Assembly: GCA_020063565.1 (NCBI GenBank)
Contig: JAICDB010000004.1
Coordinates: 1-64,000, forward strand
From: Clostridiales bacterium
Lineage (GTDB): Bacteria; Bacillota; DSM-16504; Desulfitibacterales; JAICDB01
Direction of reading: 5' to 3'
DNA length: 64,000 nucleotides
Part shown: positions 43,059-52,033 of the stretch, piece after piece
Position numbering within the stretch: position 1 is the first letter of the stretch
Layout of the letters: the number at the start of each line of letters is the position of its first letter
Notes under the pieces: generated by a model
Seen by the model: the letters and a program-made list of their open reading frames with translations, nothing else
What the model was told of the DNA's origin: nothing
The model's database searches: none
Program-made: the position numbers and the translations under genes

Positions 43059-44669
43059 ATGGCATCTACTCCAAAACCGGAAGAAATATTAAAAATTAAT
43101 TATAAACCTCCTCGTACCAGGTGGATGGACACGCCTGTTGAATTTAAACCGGGTACTTTCTGTTACGGGGCTAAGCCTGATAACCTTAAAGGATTAGGTC
43201 TTCCGAATCCCAGAGAATGGTCTCCGGCTGACGAAGACTGGAAACTTCCTGAAAACTGGAAGGAAATTTTACTGGAAGGTTTAAGGGAGCGTCTGGACAG
43301 ATTTCGTTCCTTGCGGGTATTTATGGACATCTGTGTGAGATGTGGCGCTTGTGCCGACAAGTGTCATTTCTTCATTGGCTCAGGAGATCCCAAAAATATG
43401 CCTGTTTTAAGGGCTGAACTTCTCAGATCTGTCTATCGTAAGGAGTTTACAACTGCAGGAAAAATTCTAGGCAAGATTGTTGGAGCAAGGGAACTTACTG
43501 AGGATGTAGTGAAAGAATGGTTTTATTACTTCTTCCAGTGTACAGAGTGTAGACGCTGTTCCGTTTTCTGTCCTTACGGCATTGATACTGCTGAACTGAC
43601 TATTATTGCAAGAGAGCTTTTGGTTCTGTTAGGTTGTCACATTGACTGGGTTGTAGCATCTGTAAACAACTGTAATAGGACCGGTAACCATGTTGGGATT
43701 CAGCCCCATGCCTTTTATGATACGGTAGATATGCTTTGTGATGATATCGAAGATATTACCGGTATCAGGATTGAGCCAACATTTAACAGAAAAGGTGCAG
43801 AGATTCTCTTTATCGCGCCGTCAGGTGACGTTTTTGGGGACCCGGGCATCTACACATTTATGGGATACTTGATGCTTTTCCATGAACTTGGCCTTGATTA
43901 CACATTGAGTACTTACGCTTCTGAAGGTGGAAACTTTGGTCTCTTTACATCCCATGACATGATGAAAAAACTTAATGCTAAGATGTATCATGAGGCGGAG
44001 AGACTGGGTGTTAAGTGGATTCTTGGTGGAGAATGCGGTCACATGTGGAGGGTTATTAACCAGTACATGGATACTATGAATGGCCCTGCCGACTTCTTGG
44101 AAGAACCGGTATCACCTATAACAGGAACCAAGTTTGAAAACGCTAAGTCAACTAAGATGGTTCATATAACTGAATTTACTGCAGACCTCATCAGACACAA
44201 TAAATTAAAGCTTGACAAGAGCAGAAATGATCACTTGAAGGTGACATTCCATGATTCCTGTAACCCTGCAAGGGCAATGGGTCTCTTTGAAGAACCGCGC
44301 TATATAATTAACAATGTTTGCAATAACTTCTATGAAATGCCGGAAAACACCATCAGGGAAAAGACCTTCTGCTGCGGCAGCGGATCGGGATTGAACAATG
44401 ATGAATTTATGGAAATGAGAATGAGGGGAGGCTTCCCCAGGGCGAATGCAGTAAAACATGTTCATGAAAAATATGGAGTTAACGTTCTCTCCTGTGTTTG
44501 TGCCCTTGATAGAGCAGCTTTCCCGCCTCTCATGCACTACTGGGTCCCTGGAGTAGAAGTATCTGGAGTTCATGAACTGGTAGGAAATGCCCTTGTAATG
44601 AAGGGTGAAAAGGAAAGGGAAGAGGACCTGCGAGGGGAACCTTTAGGCGGAATGGAGGATGATGAATAA
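43059..44669 (+). CDS. dsrK: DsrK, HdrD-like Fe-S subunit of the DsrMKJOP complex
   Basis: This 536-residue cytoplasmic subunit carries two [4Fe-4S] motifs (CVRCGACADKC near residue 91, CTECRRCSVFC near residue 160). A heterodisulfide-reductase-like CCG domain includes HDSCNPARAMG near residue 395 and CCGSGSGL near residue 438, expected to hold the catalytic cubane that reduces the DsrC trisulfide. I use the ATG at 43059 because GAAGAGGGTG lies eight bases upstream. The TTG at 43041 is part of that site. It abuts dsrJ (ATAATG junction). Here dsrK comes first and dsrM last, unlike the canonical MKJOP order. Confidence 0.92.
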   Translation: MASTPKPEEILKINYKPPRTRWMDTPVEFKPGTFCYGAKPDNLKGLGLPNPREWSPADEDWKLPENWKEILLEGLRERLDRFRSLRVFMDICVRCGACADKCHFFIGSGDPKNMPVLRAELLRSVYRKEFTTAGKILGKIVGARELTEDVVKEWFYYFFQCTECRRCSVFCPYGIDTAELTIIARELLVLLGCHIDWVVASVNNCNRTGNHVGIQPHAFYDTVDMLCDDIEDITGIRIEPTFNRKGAEILFIAPSGDVFGDPGIYTFMGYLMLFHELGLDYTLSTYASEGGNFGLFTSHDMMKKLNAKMYHEAERLGVKWILGGECGHMWRVINQYMDTMNGPADFLEEPVSPITGTKFENAKSTKMVHITEFTADLIRHNKLKLDKSRNDHLKVTFHDSCNPARAMGLFEEPRYIINNVCNNFYEMPENTIREKTFCCGSGSGLNNDEFMEMRMRGGFPRANAVKHVHEKYGVNVLSCVCALDRAAFPPLMHYWVPGVEVSGVHELVGNALVMKGEKEREEDLRGEPLGGMEDDE

Positions 44670-45142
44670 TGTATGACAAAGGTAAAATAATTACCGGAAT
44701 AGTTATATTCTTGGGTTTAATGACTTTTCCATTTTGGATGAGTTTAGGAAAAGCAGTCAATCCTCCTGAAGCGGAAATTGCTCAGCAACTGGGTGAAGAA
44801 TGTATAGAAGATGCGGAATATATGAGAGAAAACCACATGAAGTTGTTGAACGACTGGAGAACTGAAGTGGTTCGTGAAGGTGATAGGATTTATGTGGCAA
44901 GTGATGGCGAAAAATATGAGAAAAGTCTCCAGAATACTTGCCTGAAATGTCATGCTAAAGGGGAAAATCCTGGTAATGTTAAATTAAGTGATGACGGTTT
45001 GGAAAGTAAGTATAAGGAAATAGATTTAAACAGTGTTCAGCCGAGTGCTGAGGCCTATGATCTTGAATCCAGCGACTGCTTCCGGTGCCATGAATACGCA
45101 GCTGTAGAGCCTGATTGCTGGGATTGTCATATTGTTGACTAA
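44669..45142 (+). CDS. dsrJ: DsrJ-like triheme cytochrome c
   Basis: This 157-residue protein has an N-terminal signal-anchor (residues ~8-28, IITGIVIFLGLMTFPFWM). Three heme motifs follow: CLKCH near residue 91, CFRCH near residue 137 and CWDCH near residue 150. The short DsrJ form and the spacing of the last two hemes match the family. It exchanges electrons with DsrO/P on the outer side of the membrane. It overlaps dsrK by one base. Confidence 0.9.
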   Translation: MYDKGKIITGIVIFLGLMTFPFWMSLGKAVNPPEAEIAQQLGEECIEDAEYMRENHMKLLNDWRTEVVREGDRIYVASDGEKYEKSLQNTCLKCHAKGENPGNVKLSDDGLESKYKEIDLNSVQPSAEAYDLESSDCFRCHEYAAVEPDCWDCHIVD

Positions 45143-45155
45143 AGGGGGATATACC

Positions 45156-45905
45156 ATGAAGATAAGCAGAAGGGGTTTTATAAAGTTAACCGGTGCAGGT
45201 GCACTGGGACTCGGACTTCTGCCGGTGAAAAATGTCCTGGCTGGAGACCATTCAAATGTAACCTCGGATGGTAAAAGGTGGGCCATGGTAGTTGATTCGA
45301 GAAAGTGTGGAGAGTGTAATGATTGTATTGTAGCATGTCATAAAACCCACAATGTTCCTGAAATAGACAACAAAGAAGAAGAGATAAAATGGCTTTGGAA
45401 AGAAAAGTATGAGCATGCTTTTCCTAGTCAAAAACATGATTTTGTTGATGAAGATCTGAAAAAGAGACCTTTTATGATGCTCTGCAATCACTGCGATAAT
45501 CCTGCTTGTGTGAGGGTATGTCCGACGCAAGCTACTTTTAAAAGAAAATCAGATGGTATTGTTATGATGGATTATCACCGTTGTATAGGATGTCGCTATT
45601 GTATGGCAGGTTGTCCGTATGGAGCAAGATCTTTTAACTTTAATGACCCACGTCCTTTTATAGAGGAGATTAATAAAACTTATCCAACAAGGACAAAGGG
45701 TGTAGTAGAGAAGTGCAATTTCTGTGCTGAAAGGCTAGCTAAAGGGTCCCTTCCAGCATGTGTTGAGGCCTGTCCGAATAATGCTCTGATTTTTGGGGAT
45801 TTAAATGATCCTGATTCAGAGGTAAGGAAAGTGTTGCGTGAACATTATACTATCCAACGTAAACCTGATTTAGGTACTAGGCCCAGTGTTTACTATATAG
45901 TTTGA
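45156..45905 (+). CDS. dsrO: DsrO, periplasm-side [4Fe-4S] ferredoxin subunit
   Basis: This 249-residue subunit has a TAT signal (MKISRRGFIKLTGAGALGLG). Four Fe-S clusters follow: CGECNDCIVACHKTH near residue 48, CNHCDNPACVRVCPTQA near residue 110, CIGCRYCMAGCPYGARSF near residue 146 and CNFCAER plus CVEACPNNAL near residues 187-210. It links DsrJ to the NrfD-like DsrP. The ATG at 45156 has AAAGGGGG in front. The TTG at 45132 lies inside dsrJ and would hide the signal peptide start. Confidence 0.93.
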   Translation: MKISRRGFIKLTGAGALGLGLLPVKNVLAGDHSNVTSDGKRWAMVVDSRKCGECNDCIVACHKTHNVPEIDNKEEEIKWLWKEKYEHAFPSQKHDFVDEDLKKRPFMMLCNHCDNPACVRVCPTQATFKRKSDGIVMMDYHRCIGCRYCMAGCPYGARSFNFNDPRPFIEEINKTYPTRTKGVVEKCNFCAERLAKGSLPACVEACPNNALIFGDLNDPDSEVRKVLREHYTIQRKPDLGTRPSVYYIV

Positions 45906-45918
45906 GGAGGATACGGCT

Positions 45919-47076
45919 ATGCTCGAGAAGGCATTTAGCGGAAGTAAAAGATATTGGAGTTGGGTTATTTTCCTGTTAGTATTAATAGGAATTGGTTTTG
46001 GCTCCTATCTCTACCAACTCAACAAAGGGTTAGCTGTTACCGGGATGAGTAGAGATGTATCATGGGGGCTCTATATTGGGCAGTTTACATTTTTTGTAGG
46101 GGTTGCGGCCTCAGCAGTTATGGTGGTTCTCCCGTATTACCTTCATAATGTAAAAGAGTTCGGTAGGATCACTGTCTTTGGAGAATTCCTTGCTATTGCT
46201 GCTGTAACTATGTGCTTATTATTTATCATTGTTGACCTTGGTAAACCAATGAGACTCTTCAATGTTTTGATTTATGCAACTCCGCATTCAATTATGTTCT
46301 GGGATATGATTGTTCTAAACGGTTATCTCCTTTTAAATATTTTAATCGGCTGGAATGTTTTGGAGGCAGAGCGTAATGCAGTTGCGCCGCCTAAATGGGT
46401 TAAAAAACTTGTTTATGTTTCTATTCCCTGGGCTGTTAGTATTCATACGGTAACTGCATTTTTAATTTCAGGATTACCCGGAAGACATTACTGGTTAACT
46501 TCCATTATGGCGGCTAGATTCCTGGCATCTGCATTTGCTGCCGGCCCGGCACTGTTGATTATTCTTAGTCTTATAGTTAAGAAGTTTACTAAATTTAATC
46601 CTGGTGAAACAGCTATTAAAAAGCTAGCGCTTATTGTGTCCTATGCTACTATCATCAGCATTTTCTTTGTAATCTTAGAGTTCTTTACTGCATTCTACAG
46701 TAATATACCAAGTCATATGCACAGTCTAGAGTATCTTTTTGCTGGTTTAGAAGGACACAGCAACATGGTTCCCTTTATGTGGATGTTTGCTGTACTGGCG
46801 GTTATAGCAATGGTTTTATTGATAAACCCTGGAACTCGTAATAAGGAAAATACCTTATTAATAGCATGTATTGCAGTCTTTGTTTCCATGATGCTTGAAA
46901 AAGGTTTAGGATTAATTATTGGCGGATTTATTCCAAATGCCTTTGAAAAAGTAACTGAATATGCACCTACTTTACCTGAACTGTTAATTACTTTAGGAGT
47001 GTGGGCTATAGGTGCATTTATACTGACTATACTTTATAAGGTTGCAGTATCTGTAAAAGAAGAAGTTAGAGCGTAG
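45919..47076 (+). CDS. dsrP: DsrP, NrfD-like quinone-interacting membrane subunit
   Basis: This 385-residue protein has about ten membrane spans. NrfD-family blocks are SRDVSWGLYIGQFTFFVG near residue 45, LFIIVDLGKPMRLFNVLIYA near residue 95 and the conserved ITSIMAARFLASAFAAGPALL-type helix near residue 195. It should exchange electrons with menaquinone and pass them through DsrO/J. It begins 13 bases after dsrO with GAGGAGG. Confidence 0.92.
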   Translation: MLEKAFSGSKRYWSWVIFLLVLIGIGFGSYLYQLNKGLAVTGMSRDVSWGLYIGQFTFFVGVAASAVMVVLPYYLHNVKEFGRITVFGEFLAIAAVTMCLLFIIVDLGKPMRLFNVLIYATPHSIMFWDMIVLNGYLLLNILIGWNVLEAERNAVAPPKWVKKLVYVSIPWAVSIHTVTAFLISGLPGRHYWLTSIMAARFLASAFAAGPALLIILSLIVKKFTKFNPGETAIKKLALIVSYATIISIFFVILEFFTAFYSNIPSHMHSLEYLFAGLEGHSNMVPFMWMFAVLAVIAMVLLINPGTRNKENTLLIACIAVFVSMMLEKGLGLIIGGFIPNAFEKVTEYAPTLPELLITLGVWAIGAFILTILYKVAVSVKEEVRA

Positions 47077-47113
47077 TACTCCAATAACTTCAAATGAAAT
47101 GAGGGATTGGAAA

Positions 47114-48121
47114 ATGGGTATCGGATTTTCTCTGTTAATTGCTATAGTGCTCGTATTGGTTGCCCTACTGGGGACTAGCATAGGATTAAATGCCCTTTTT
47201 GCAGTGGTAATACCGTATTTGGCTTTCAGTATATTCCTCGTAGGTTTTATAGCGCGTATTGTAAAATGGGGACGATCACCTGTTCCCTTTAGAATACCTA
47301 CAACCTGCGGGCAGCAAAAATCTCTTGATTGGATTAAACACAATGAAATAGAAAACCCATCCACTAAAATGGGTGTTGTCGGAAGAATGCTTCTTGAGAT
47401 TCTCTGTTTCCGTTCCTTGTTTAGAAATACCAGAATGGAGCTCAGAGAAGGCAATAAACTTGTTTTTATTTGGGAAAAGTGGCTCTGGTTAGCAGGACTT
47501 CTTTTCCACTGGTCATTCTTTATAATTTTATTTAGGCATTTAAGGTTATTTATGGAGCCTGTGCCTTCTTTAGTAGAGTTGGTTACTACACTTGATGGTT
47601 TCTTTGGATTCGGAATGCATAGTTTGTTTTTAACTGATGCATTTATTCTAGTAGCTGTAACCTACCTTTTTATAAGAAGGGTTGTAATTCCACATGTTAA
47701 ATATGTATCCTTACCGGCAGATTATTTTCCACTCTTTCTTATTTTCGGGATAGCACTTTCCGGTGTCCTGATGAAGTATGTTTACAGGGTTGACATGATT
47801 GCTGTTAAGGAATTGACACTTGGCTTAGTAACATTTAATCCTGTAGTACCACAAGGTATTGGTGCGATCTTTTACGTGCACTTGTTCCTTGTATGTGTTT
47901 TGTTTATGTATTTTCCATTCAGTAAGCTTATGCATATGGGCGGAGTCTTCCTAAGTCCAACCAGGAACCTCCCCAATGATTCTCGTGCTAAGAGACATGT
48001 AAACCCGTGGAACTATCCTGTTAAGTTCCGCACTTATGAAGAATATGAAGATGAATTTAGAAAGTTCATGAAGGCAATGGGTTTACCGGTTGAAAAAGAT
48101 GACTCGAAAGAGAAATCATGA
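47114..48121 (+). CDS. dsrM: DsrM, NarI-like cytochrome b subunit
   Basis: This 335-residue membrane protein starts with two spans, then a soluble loop, then a NarI-type five-span module. Candidate heme b histidines lie in LFHWSFFIILFRHLRLF near residue 140 and in the FYVHLFLVCVLFMYF helix near residue 260. It hands quinol electrons to DsrK inside the cell. I prefer the ATG at 47114 (GAGGGATTGG just upstream) over the ATG at 47099, which has no ribosome-binding site. It is the last gene of this operon, a reordered position for dsrM. Confidence 0.9.
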   Translation: MGIGFSLLIAIVLVLVALLGTSIGLNALFAVVIPYLAFSIFLVGFIARIVKWGRSPVPFRIPTTCGQQKSLDWIKHNEIENPSTKMGVVGRMLLEILCFRSLFRNTRMELREGNKLVFIWEKWLWLAGLLFHWSFFIILFRHLRLFMEPVPSLVELVTTLDGFFGFGMHSLFLTDAFILVAVTYLFIRRVVIPHVKYVSLPADYFPLFLIFGIALSGVLMKYVYRVDMIAVKELTLGLVTFNPVVPQGIGAIFYVHLFLVCVLFMYFPFSKLMHMGGVFLSPTRNLPNDSRAKRHVNPWNYPVKFRTYEEYEDEFRKFMKAMGLPVEKDDSKEKS

Positions 48122-48565
48122 GGCAAAGTTGAATAGTAGATAAAAATACCTGCTCGAAGTTTGTAAAAGATTTCGGGCAGGTAGAATATGTAATTTTTTA
48201 CAATTGCAGTTAAAGGTTTTCTTATAGCAGCTATAAAAAATACCAATTAATTATAAGAAGGATTTATGAGCATAAAAATTGAATGTGAACACAAGAGCAT
48301 AATTTCACGTAAATTTAATTTTATTGCACATGCTTTTTACTAAAATTACCAAGTATATAATGATGTTATATTAATTAATATATATTGAAAATATATTGAA
48401 ATATGTCGAAATAGCCTTTACAATGATGATGGTACCTTATGAACGCATTTGCGATAGTGAAGAAGTGTGTAAGTGAGATTCTGGCAGTTAAAAATGCATA
48501 AGACCTTCAAAAAATATGAAGGTTTTATATAAATTGTTAATAGCAAAATGGAGGTGGGTAAAAAA
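48122..48565 (+). other. Intergenic control region in front of dsrAB
   Basis: Holds a 12-bp hairpin at 48147-48183 (TACCTGCTCGAA with TTTCGGGCAGGTA, no T-run), probably the 3' end of the dsrM transcript. A second hairpin lies near the dsrA start and is listed separately. No credible gene is present and I could not fix a promoter. Confidence 0.55.
48503..48529 (+). terminator. Leader hairpin upstream of dsrA, possible attenuator
   Basis: ACCTTCA pairs with TGAAGGT around AAAAATA, followed by TTTATAT. It lies about 40 bases before the dsrA start codon, where it could act as a weak attenuator or as an mRNA-stabilising 5' structure. Confidence 0.45.
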
Positions 48566-49756
48566 ATGGCGAAAAAGAAAAGGCCTCTTTTGGATCAGCT
48601 TAAGGAAGGAAAATATCCTAGCTTTGTAAAAGAAATGGAAAAGATGGCCGAAAAGAAGCCTGCTGTTGAAGACCATTTGAATCTTCTGGAAAGGTCATAT
48701 GAAGACAAGACTGTGCACTGGAAGCACGGCGGTATTGTTGGTGTAAGAGGTTATGGTGGTGGTGTAATTGGTAGATACTCAGATTTAGGAGATGAATTTC
48801 CTAACGTAAAGGAATTTCACACTATGCGTGTAAACCAGCCCAGTGGTTGGTTCTACTCCACCGAAACCCTCAGAAAACTATGTGATATTTGGGAAAAACA
48901 CGGTAGCGGTATTACCAATATGCATGGCGCTACCGGAGATGCTATTCTATTAGGTACAACTACTGAGCATTTACAGCCATGCTTTGATGATTTAAGCGCT
49001 AATGGCTTTGACCTTGGCGGTTCCGGTTCCGACTTGAGAACCCCAAGCGCTTGTGTAGGACCTGCAAGATGTGAACATGCTTGCTTCGATTCGCTGGATC
49101 TATGTAACCATCTGACTCAAGAATACCAGGATGAATTGCACAGGCCAATGTGGCCATATAAGTTCAAAATTAAGATTTCAGCTTGTCCTAACGACTGTGT
49201 TTCTTCAATTGCAAGGGCTGATATGTCAATTATCGGTACCTGGAGAGACGAAATCAGAGTAGATCAGGATATGGTTAAAGAATATGCTAACAACGGTAAA
49301 GACATTGAAGGAATCCTTGCTAGCTGTCCTACTGACTGTATAAGCTATGATACAGAAAAGAAAGAAATTAATATTGACAATGAAAATTGTGTAAGATGTA
49401 TGCACTGTATCAACAAGCTGCCCAAGGCATTAAGAGTAGGTAAGGAAAAAGGCGCTACAATTCTTCTAGGTGGTAAAGCGCCTATCGTACAGTCTGCATT
49501 CTTATCCTGGGTAATTGTTCCATTTATGAAGTTAGAAAGCCCATATGATGAGCTTAAGGATCTTCTGGAAAGAATTTGGGACTGGTGGGATGAGCACGCT
49601 AAAGTTAGAGAAAGAGTTGGAGAATTAATTTACAGAAAAGGTATGAGAGTTTTCTTGAAGGAAGTTGGCTTAGAACCTGACGCAAGAATGGTTAAGTATC
49701 CAAGAGCAAACCCATACATTTTCTGGTGGCCTGAGGAGGTGCAGCAAAATGACTAA
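48566..49756 (+). CDS. dsrA: Dissimilatory sulfite reductase alpha subunit
   Basis: This 396-residue subunit, with DsrB, reduces sulfite to the DsrC-bound trisulfide in the cytoplasm. It has the siroheme-[4Fe-4S] motifs CVGPARC (C-X5-C, residue ~163) and CPNDC (C-X3-C, residue ~207). An inserted ferredoxin domain follows (CPTDC near 254, CVRCMHC near 275), and the sirohaem-anion-binding Arg/Lys residues lie in the [15 protein letters not shown] region. I start at the ATG at 48566 because GGAGGTGG lies just upstream. The ATG at 48548 precedes that site. It overlaps dsrB by eight bases. Confidence 0.95.
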   Translation: MAKKKRPLLDQLKEGKYPSFVKEMEKMAEKKPAVEDHLNLLERSYEDKTVHWKHGGIVGVRGYGGGVIGRYSDLGDEFPNVKEFHTMRVNQPSGWFYSTETLRKLCDIWEKHGSGITNMHGATGDAILLGTTTEHLQPCFDDLSANGFDLGGSGSDLRTPSACVGPARCEHACFDSLDLCNHLTQEYQDELHRPMWPYKFKIKISACPNDCVSSIARADMSIIGTWRDEIRVDQDMVKEYANNGKDIEGILASCPTDCISYDTEKKEINIDNENCVRCMHCINKLPKALRVGKEKGATILLGGKAPIVQSAFLSWVIVPFMKLESPYDELKDLLERIWDWWDEHAKVRERVGELIYRKGMRVFLKEVGLEPDARMVKYPRANPYIFWWPEEVQQND

Positions 49757-50816
49757 TGTGGCAAAAACTGATATTGGTCCTCCGCTCTATAAAGACCAAT
49801 TACCTGAGATTATTAAAAACAACTACGGACAGTGGAAGTATCATGAGCATGTAAAGCCCGGTGTTTTGAAGCACGTTGCTGAAAACGGTGATGAACTGTA
49901 CACTGTTAGGGTTGGTTCACCGCGTCTACTATCTGTTGAAACTTTAAGATGGTTTGCAGATCTTGCTGACAAGTACTGTGATGGGCACTTAAGATTTACA
50001 AGTAGACACAATGTTGAATTCCTGCTAACTGACGCTAGCAAGATTGATGCATTAATTGAAGAAGTTGAAGCTGAAGGTTGGCCTGTTGGTGGTACAGGAA
50101 ACAGCTTGAAGAACTTGATTCATACTCAAGGCTGGATTCACTGCCACAGTGCTGCTATTGACGCATCCGGTATAGTTAAGTCAGTAATGGATGATCTCTA
50201 TGATTATTTCAAGAAAGACGATCTACCTGCGAAACTGAAAATTTCTTTGGCCTGCTGTCTAAATATGTGCGGTGCAGTCCACTGTTCGGATATTGCTATT
50301 CTGGGTATTCACAGGACTGTTCCTAAAATTAATGACGAAGAAGTTTCTAAAGCATGTGAGATTCCTAACGTTGTGGCTTCCTGTCCTACTGGAGCTATCA
50401 GACCTAATCCGAAGAAGAAAAGTGTTACAATTAATGAAGAAAAATGTATGTACTGCGGTAACTGCTTTACAGTTTGTCCTGGTTTGAAAATTATGGATCC
50501 TGACAATGATGGAGTAGCAATCTTTGTTGGTGGAAAAACTAGTAATGCTAGAAGCGGCCCAAGATTCTCCAGACTGGCTATACCATTTATTCCTAACGAA
50601 CCACCAAGATGGGACTCAACTGTAAAAGCTATTAGGAATCTTGTCGAGCTGTGGGTTGAAAATGCTCGTCCCGGCGAAAGATATGGTGAGTGGATTGAAA
50701 GAATAGGCTGGGAGAAATTCTTTGATATGGCCGGTTTGCCGTTTACAGACAAGCATATTGATGACTTTATCTTCTCAGTGCCCACATTTAGATCCACAAC
50801 CCAATTTAAGTATTAA
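49749..50816 (+). CDS. dsrB: Dissimilatory sulfite reductase beta subunit
   Basis: This 355-residue partner of DsrA has the expected blocks [20 protein letters not shown] near residue 55 and [15 protein letters not shown] near 82. [15 protein letters not shown] lies near 128, and the cluster-binding [11 protein letters not shown] near residue 170. A ferredoxin insert (CPTGAIRPN near 214, [13 protein letters not shown] near 235) gives two further clusters. It forms the alpha2beta2 core, and its ribosome-binding site lies inside the 3' end of dsrA. Confidence 0.95.
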   Translation: MTNVAKTDIGPPLYKDQLPEIIKNNYGQWKYHEHVKPGVLKHVAENGDELYTVRVGSPRLLSVETLRWFADLADKYCDGHLRFTSRHNVEFLLTDASKIDALIEEVEAEGWPVGGTGNSLKNLIHTQGWIHCHSAAIDASGIVKSVMDDLYDYFKKDDLPAKLKISLACCLNMCGAVHCSDIAILGIHRTVPKINDEEVSKACEIPNVVASCPTGAIRPNPKKKSVTINEEKCMYCGNCFTVCPGLKIMDPDNDGVAIFVGGKTSNARSGPRFSRLAIPFIPNEPPRWDSTVKAIRNLVELWVENARPGERYGEWIERIGWEKFFDMAGLPFTDKHIDDFIFSVPTFRSTTQFKY

Positions 50817-50835
50817 TTAATTGGTGGTGATTTGA

Positions 50836-51042
50836 GTGGCAGAAGAATTAAGTAGGGAAGAATTAAAAGAGAAGGTCGTTGAATACCTTAAAACGGTAGA
50901 TAAAGCAAAAAACAAAGATATTGCTACAAAATTGGGAGTAAAAAAGAGAGAAGTTGACAAAGCAGTAAATGAATTAGCTAAAGAAGATATAGTTGAATTC
51001 TTGTATATCGGAACTTCTTATGTTAAATTAAAAGATAAGTAG
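50836..51042 (+). CDS. dsrD: DsrD, winged-helix activator of sulfite reductase
   Basis: This 68-residue winged-helix protein (KEKVVEYLKTVDKAKNKDIA, then KREVDKAVNELAKEDIVEF) follows dsrAB directly. DsrD is found in reducing, not oxidising, dsr loci and stimulates DsrAB activity. Its presence supports a sulfite-reducing lifestyle. The GTG start at 50836 follows GGTGGTGA. Confidence 0.93.
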   Translation: MAEELSREELKEKVVEYLKTVDKAKNKDIATKLGVKKREVDKAVNELAKEDIVEFLYIGTSYVKLKDK

Positions 51043-51066
51043 GAAAGGAACGGGACGGGTAAATAT

Positions 51067-51096
51067 TGGCCGCCATATCTTAATGAGTGGCGGCCA
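51067..51096 (+). terminator. Strong hairpin after dsrD
   Basis: TGGCCGCCA pairs perfectly with TGGCGGCCA over a 12-base loop, followed by CCTTTCC. It probably stabilises or partially ends the dsrABD message before the small ORF. Confidence 0.7.
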
Positions 51097-51120
51097 CCTT
51101 TCCTAAAAGGCGGGGTAAGT

Positions 51121-51285
51121 ATGAAAATTAAAGAAGCGGTAGAAAAGTGGCAGCAGGAATATGAAGCTATAGTTGCTGAAATAAGGGATTTTAAGTCTGA
51201 TGAATATAAATCTGGTTTGGCTGATGGAATAGAAATGGCAATTGAATCCCTCCTGGTCTATCTAGAGGAATGTGATGATTATTAA
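51121..51285 (+). CDS. 54-aa acidic helical protein between dsrD and the ferredoxin gene
   Basis: An ATG with GGCGGGG upstream opens a 54-residue ORF beginning MKIKEAVEKWQQEYEAIV and ending LEECDDY. It is strongly helical, acidic, and has one Cys near the end. I do not recognise a family. Its codon use and ribosome-binding site are like those of its neighbours, and it lies inside the dsr transcription unit. A small partner or assembly factor for sulfite reductase is an inference from position only. Confidence 0.65.
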   Translation: MKIKEAVEKWQQEYEAIVAEIRDFKSDEYKSGLADGIEMAIESLLVYLEECDDY

Positions 51286-51348
51286 AATCTTACCCCAATG
51301 AAATATTGTGGAAAAAATGTAATAATATATTTATAAGGAGGTCAGACA

Positions 51349-51531
51349 ATGTATCTAGTAACTATAGATGTTGATAAGTGTGATGGTTGCAGTGAGTGTG
51401 TAGATGCTTGCCCTGCTCAAGTATTGGAAATTGTTGATGGTAAGGCAAGTGTTACTGAAGAAGAATGCTTGGGCTGCGAAAGTTGTGTAGCTGTTTGCCC
51501 CAATGAAGCTGTTACTGTACAGGAACTATAA
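51349..51531 (+). CDS. 2[4Fe-4S] ferredoxin
   Basis: This 60-residue bacterial ferredoxin has two complete cluster motifs: CDGCSECVDACPAQV near residue 11 and CLGCESCVAVCPNEA near residue 39. It lies between dsrABD and dsrC with an AGGAGG site, and could supply electrons to sulfite reductase in the cytoplasm. Confidence 0.93.
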   Translation: MYLVTIDVDKCDGCSECVDACPAQVLEIVDGKASVTEEECLGCESCVAVCPNEAVTVQEL

Positions 51532-51565
51532 TTTAATATAATTAATTCCTATGGAGGTGTCATAA

Positions 51566-51880
51566 ATGGCATTAGAAGTTAATGGTAAGACAATTGAGCT
51601 TGATGAAGACGGTTTCATGGTTGACCCTGATTTATGGGATGAAGATGTAGCTGTTGCTTTAGCTAAAACTGAAGAAATTGATGAACTTACTGAAGATCAT
51701 TGGAAAGTAATTAACTATCTGAGGGACTATTATCAGCAATTTGGTATTGCTCCAATGATCCGTAAGGTTACAAAGTCTACTGGTTTTAAGTTAAAAGAAA
51801 TTTATGAACTATTTCCATCTGGCCCTGCTAAAGGCGCTTGTAAAGTTGCTGGTCTGCCCAAGCCAACTGGTTGTGTATAA
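51566..51880 (+). CDS. dsrC: DsrC, sulfur-carrier substrate protein of sulfite reductase
   Basis: This 104-residue DsrC/TusE-fold protein has the long conserved helix block DHWKVINYLRDYYQQFGIAP and the C-terminal arm ending CKVAGLPKPTGCV. Both redox cysteines of the flexible arm are present (ten residues apart, the last one next to the C-terminus), so it can carry the trisulfide formed by DsrAB and deliver it to DsrK. That separates it from single-Cys TusE. It is followed by a terminator. Confidence 0.95.
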   Translation: MALEVNGKTIELDEDGFMVDPDLWDEDVAVALAKTEEIDELTEDHWKVINYLRDYYQQFGIAPMIRKVTKSTGFKLKEIYELFPSGPAKGACKVAGLPKPTGCV

Positions 51881-51901
51881 AAATAATTTCAATTGTATAA
51901 T

Positions 51902-51932
51902 CCCCGACTTTTATAAAGTCGGGGGTTATTTT
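51902..51932 (+). terminator. Terminator after dsrC
   Basis: CCCCGACTTT pairs with AAAGTCGGGG, followed by a T-rich tail. Confidence 0.88.
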
Positions 51933-52033
51933 TACGCTAAAAAATTGAATTTAATCTGTTCTTTTTAGTTAAAAATGTTAATATTAATATTGATGGTTAT
52001 CTTTGCTCCTCTTATCAAGAAAGGTGATCTTTA

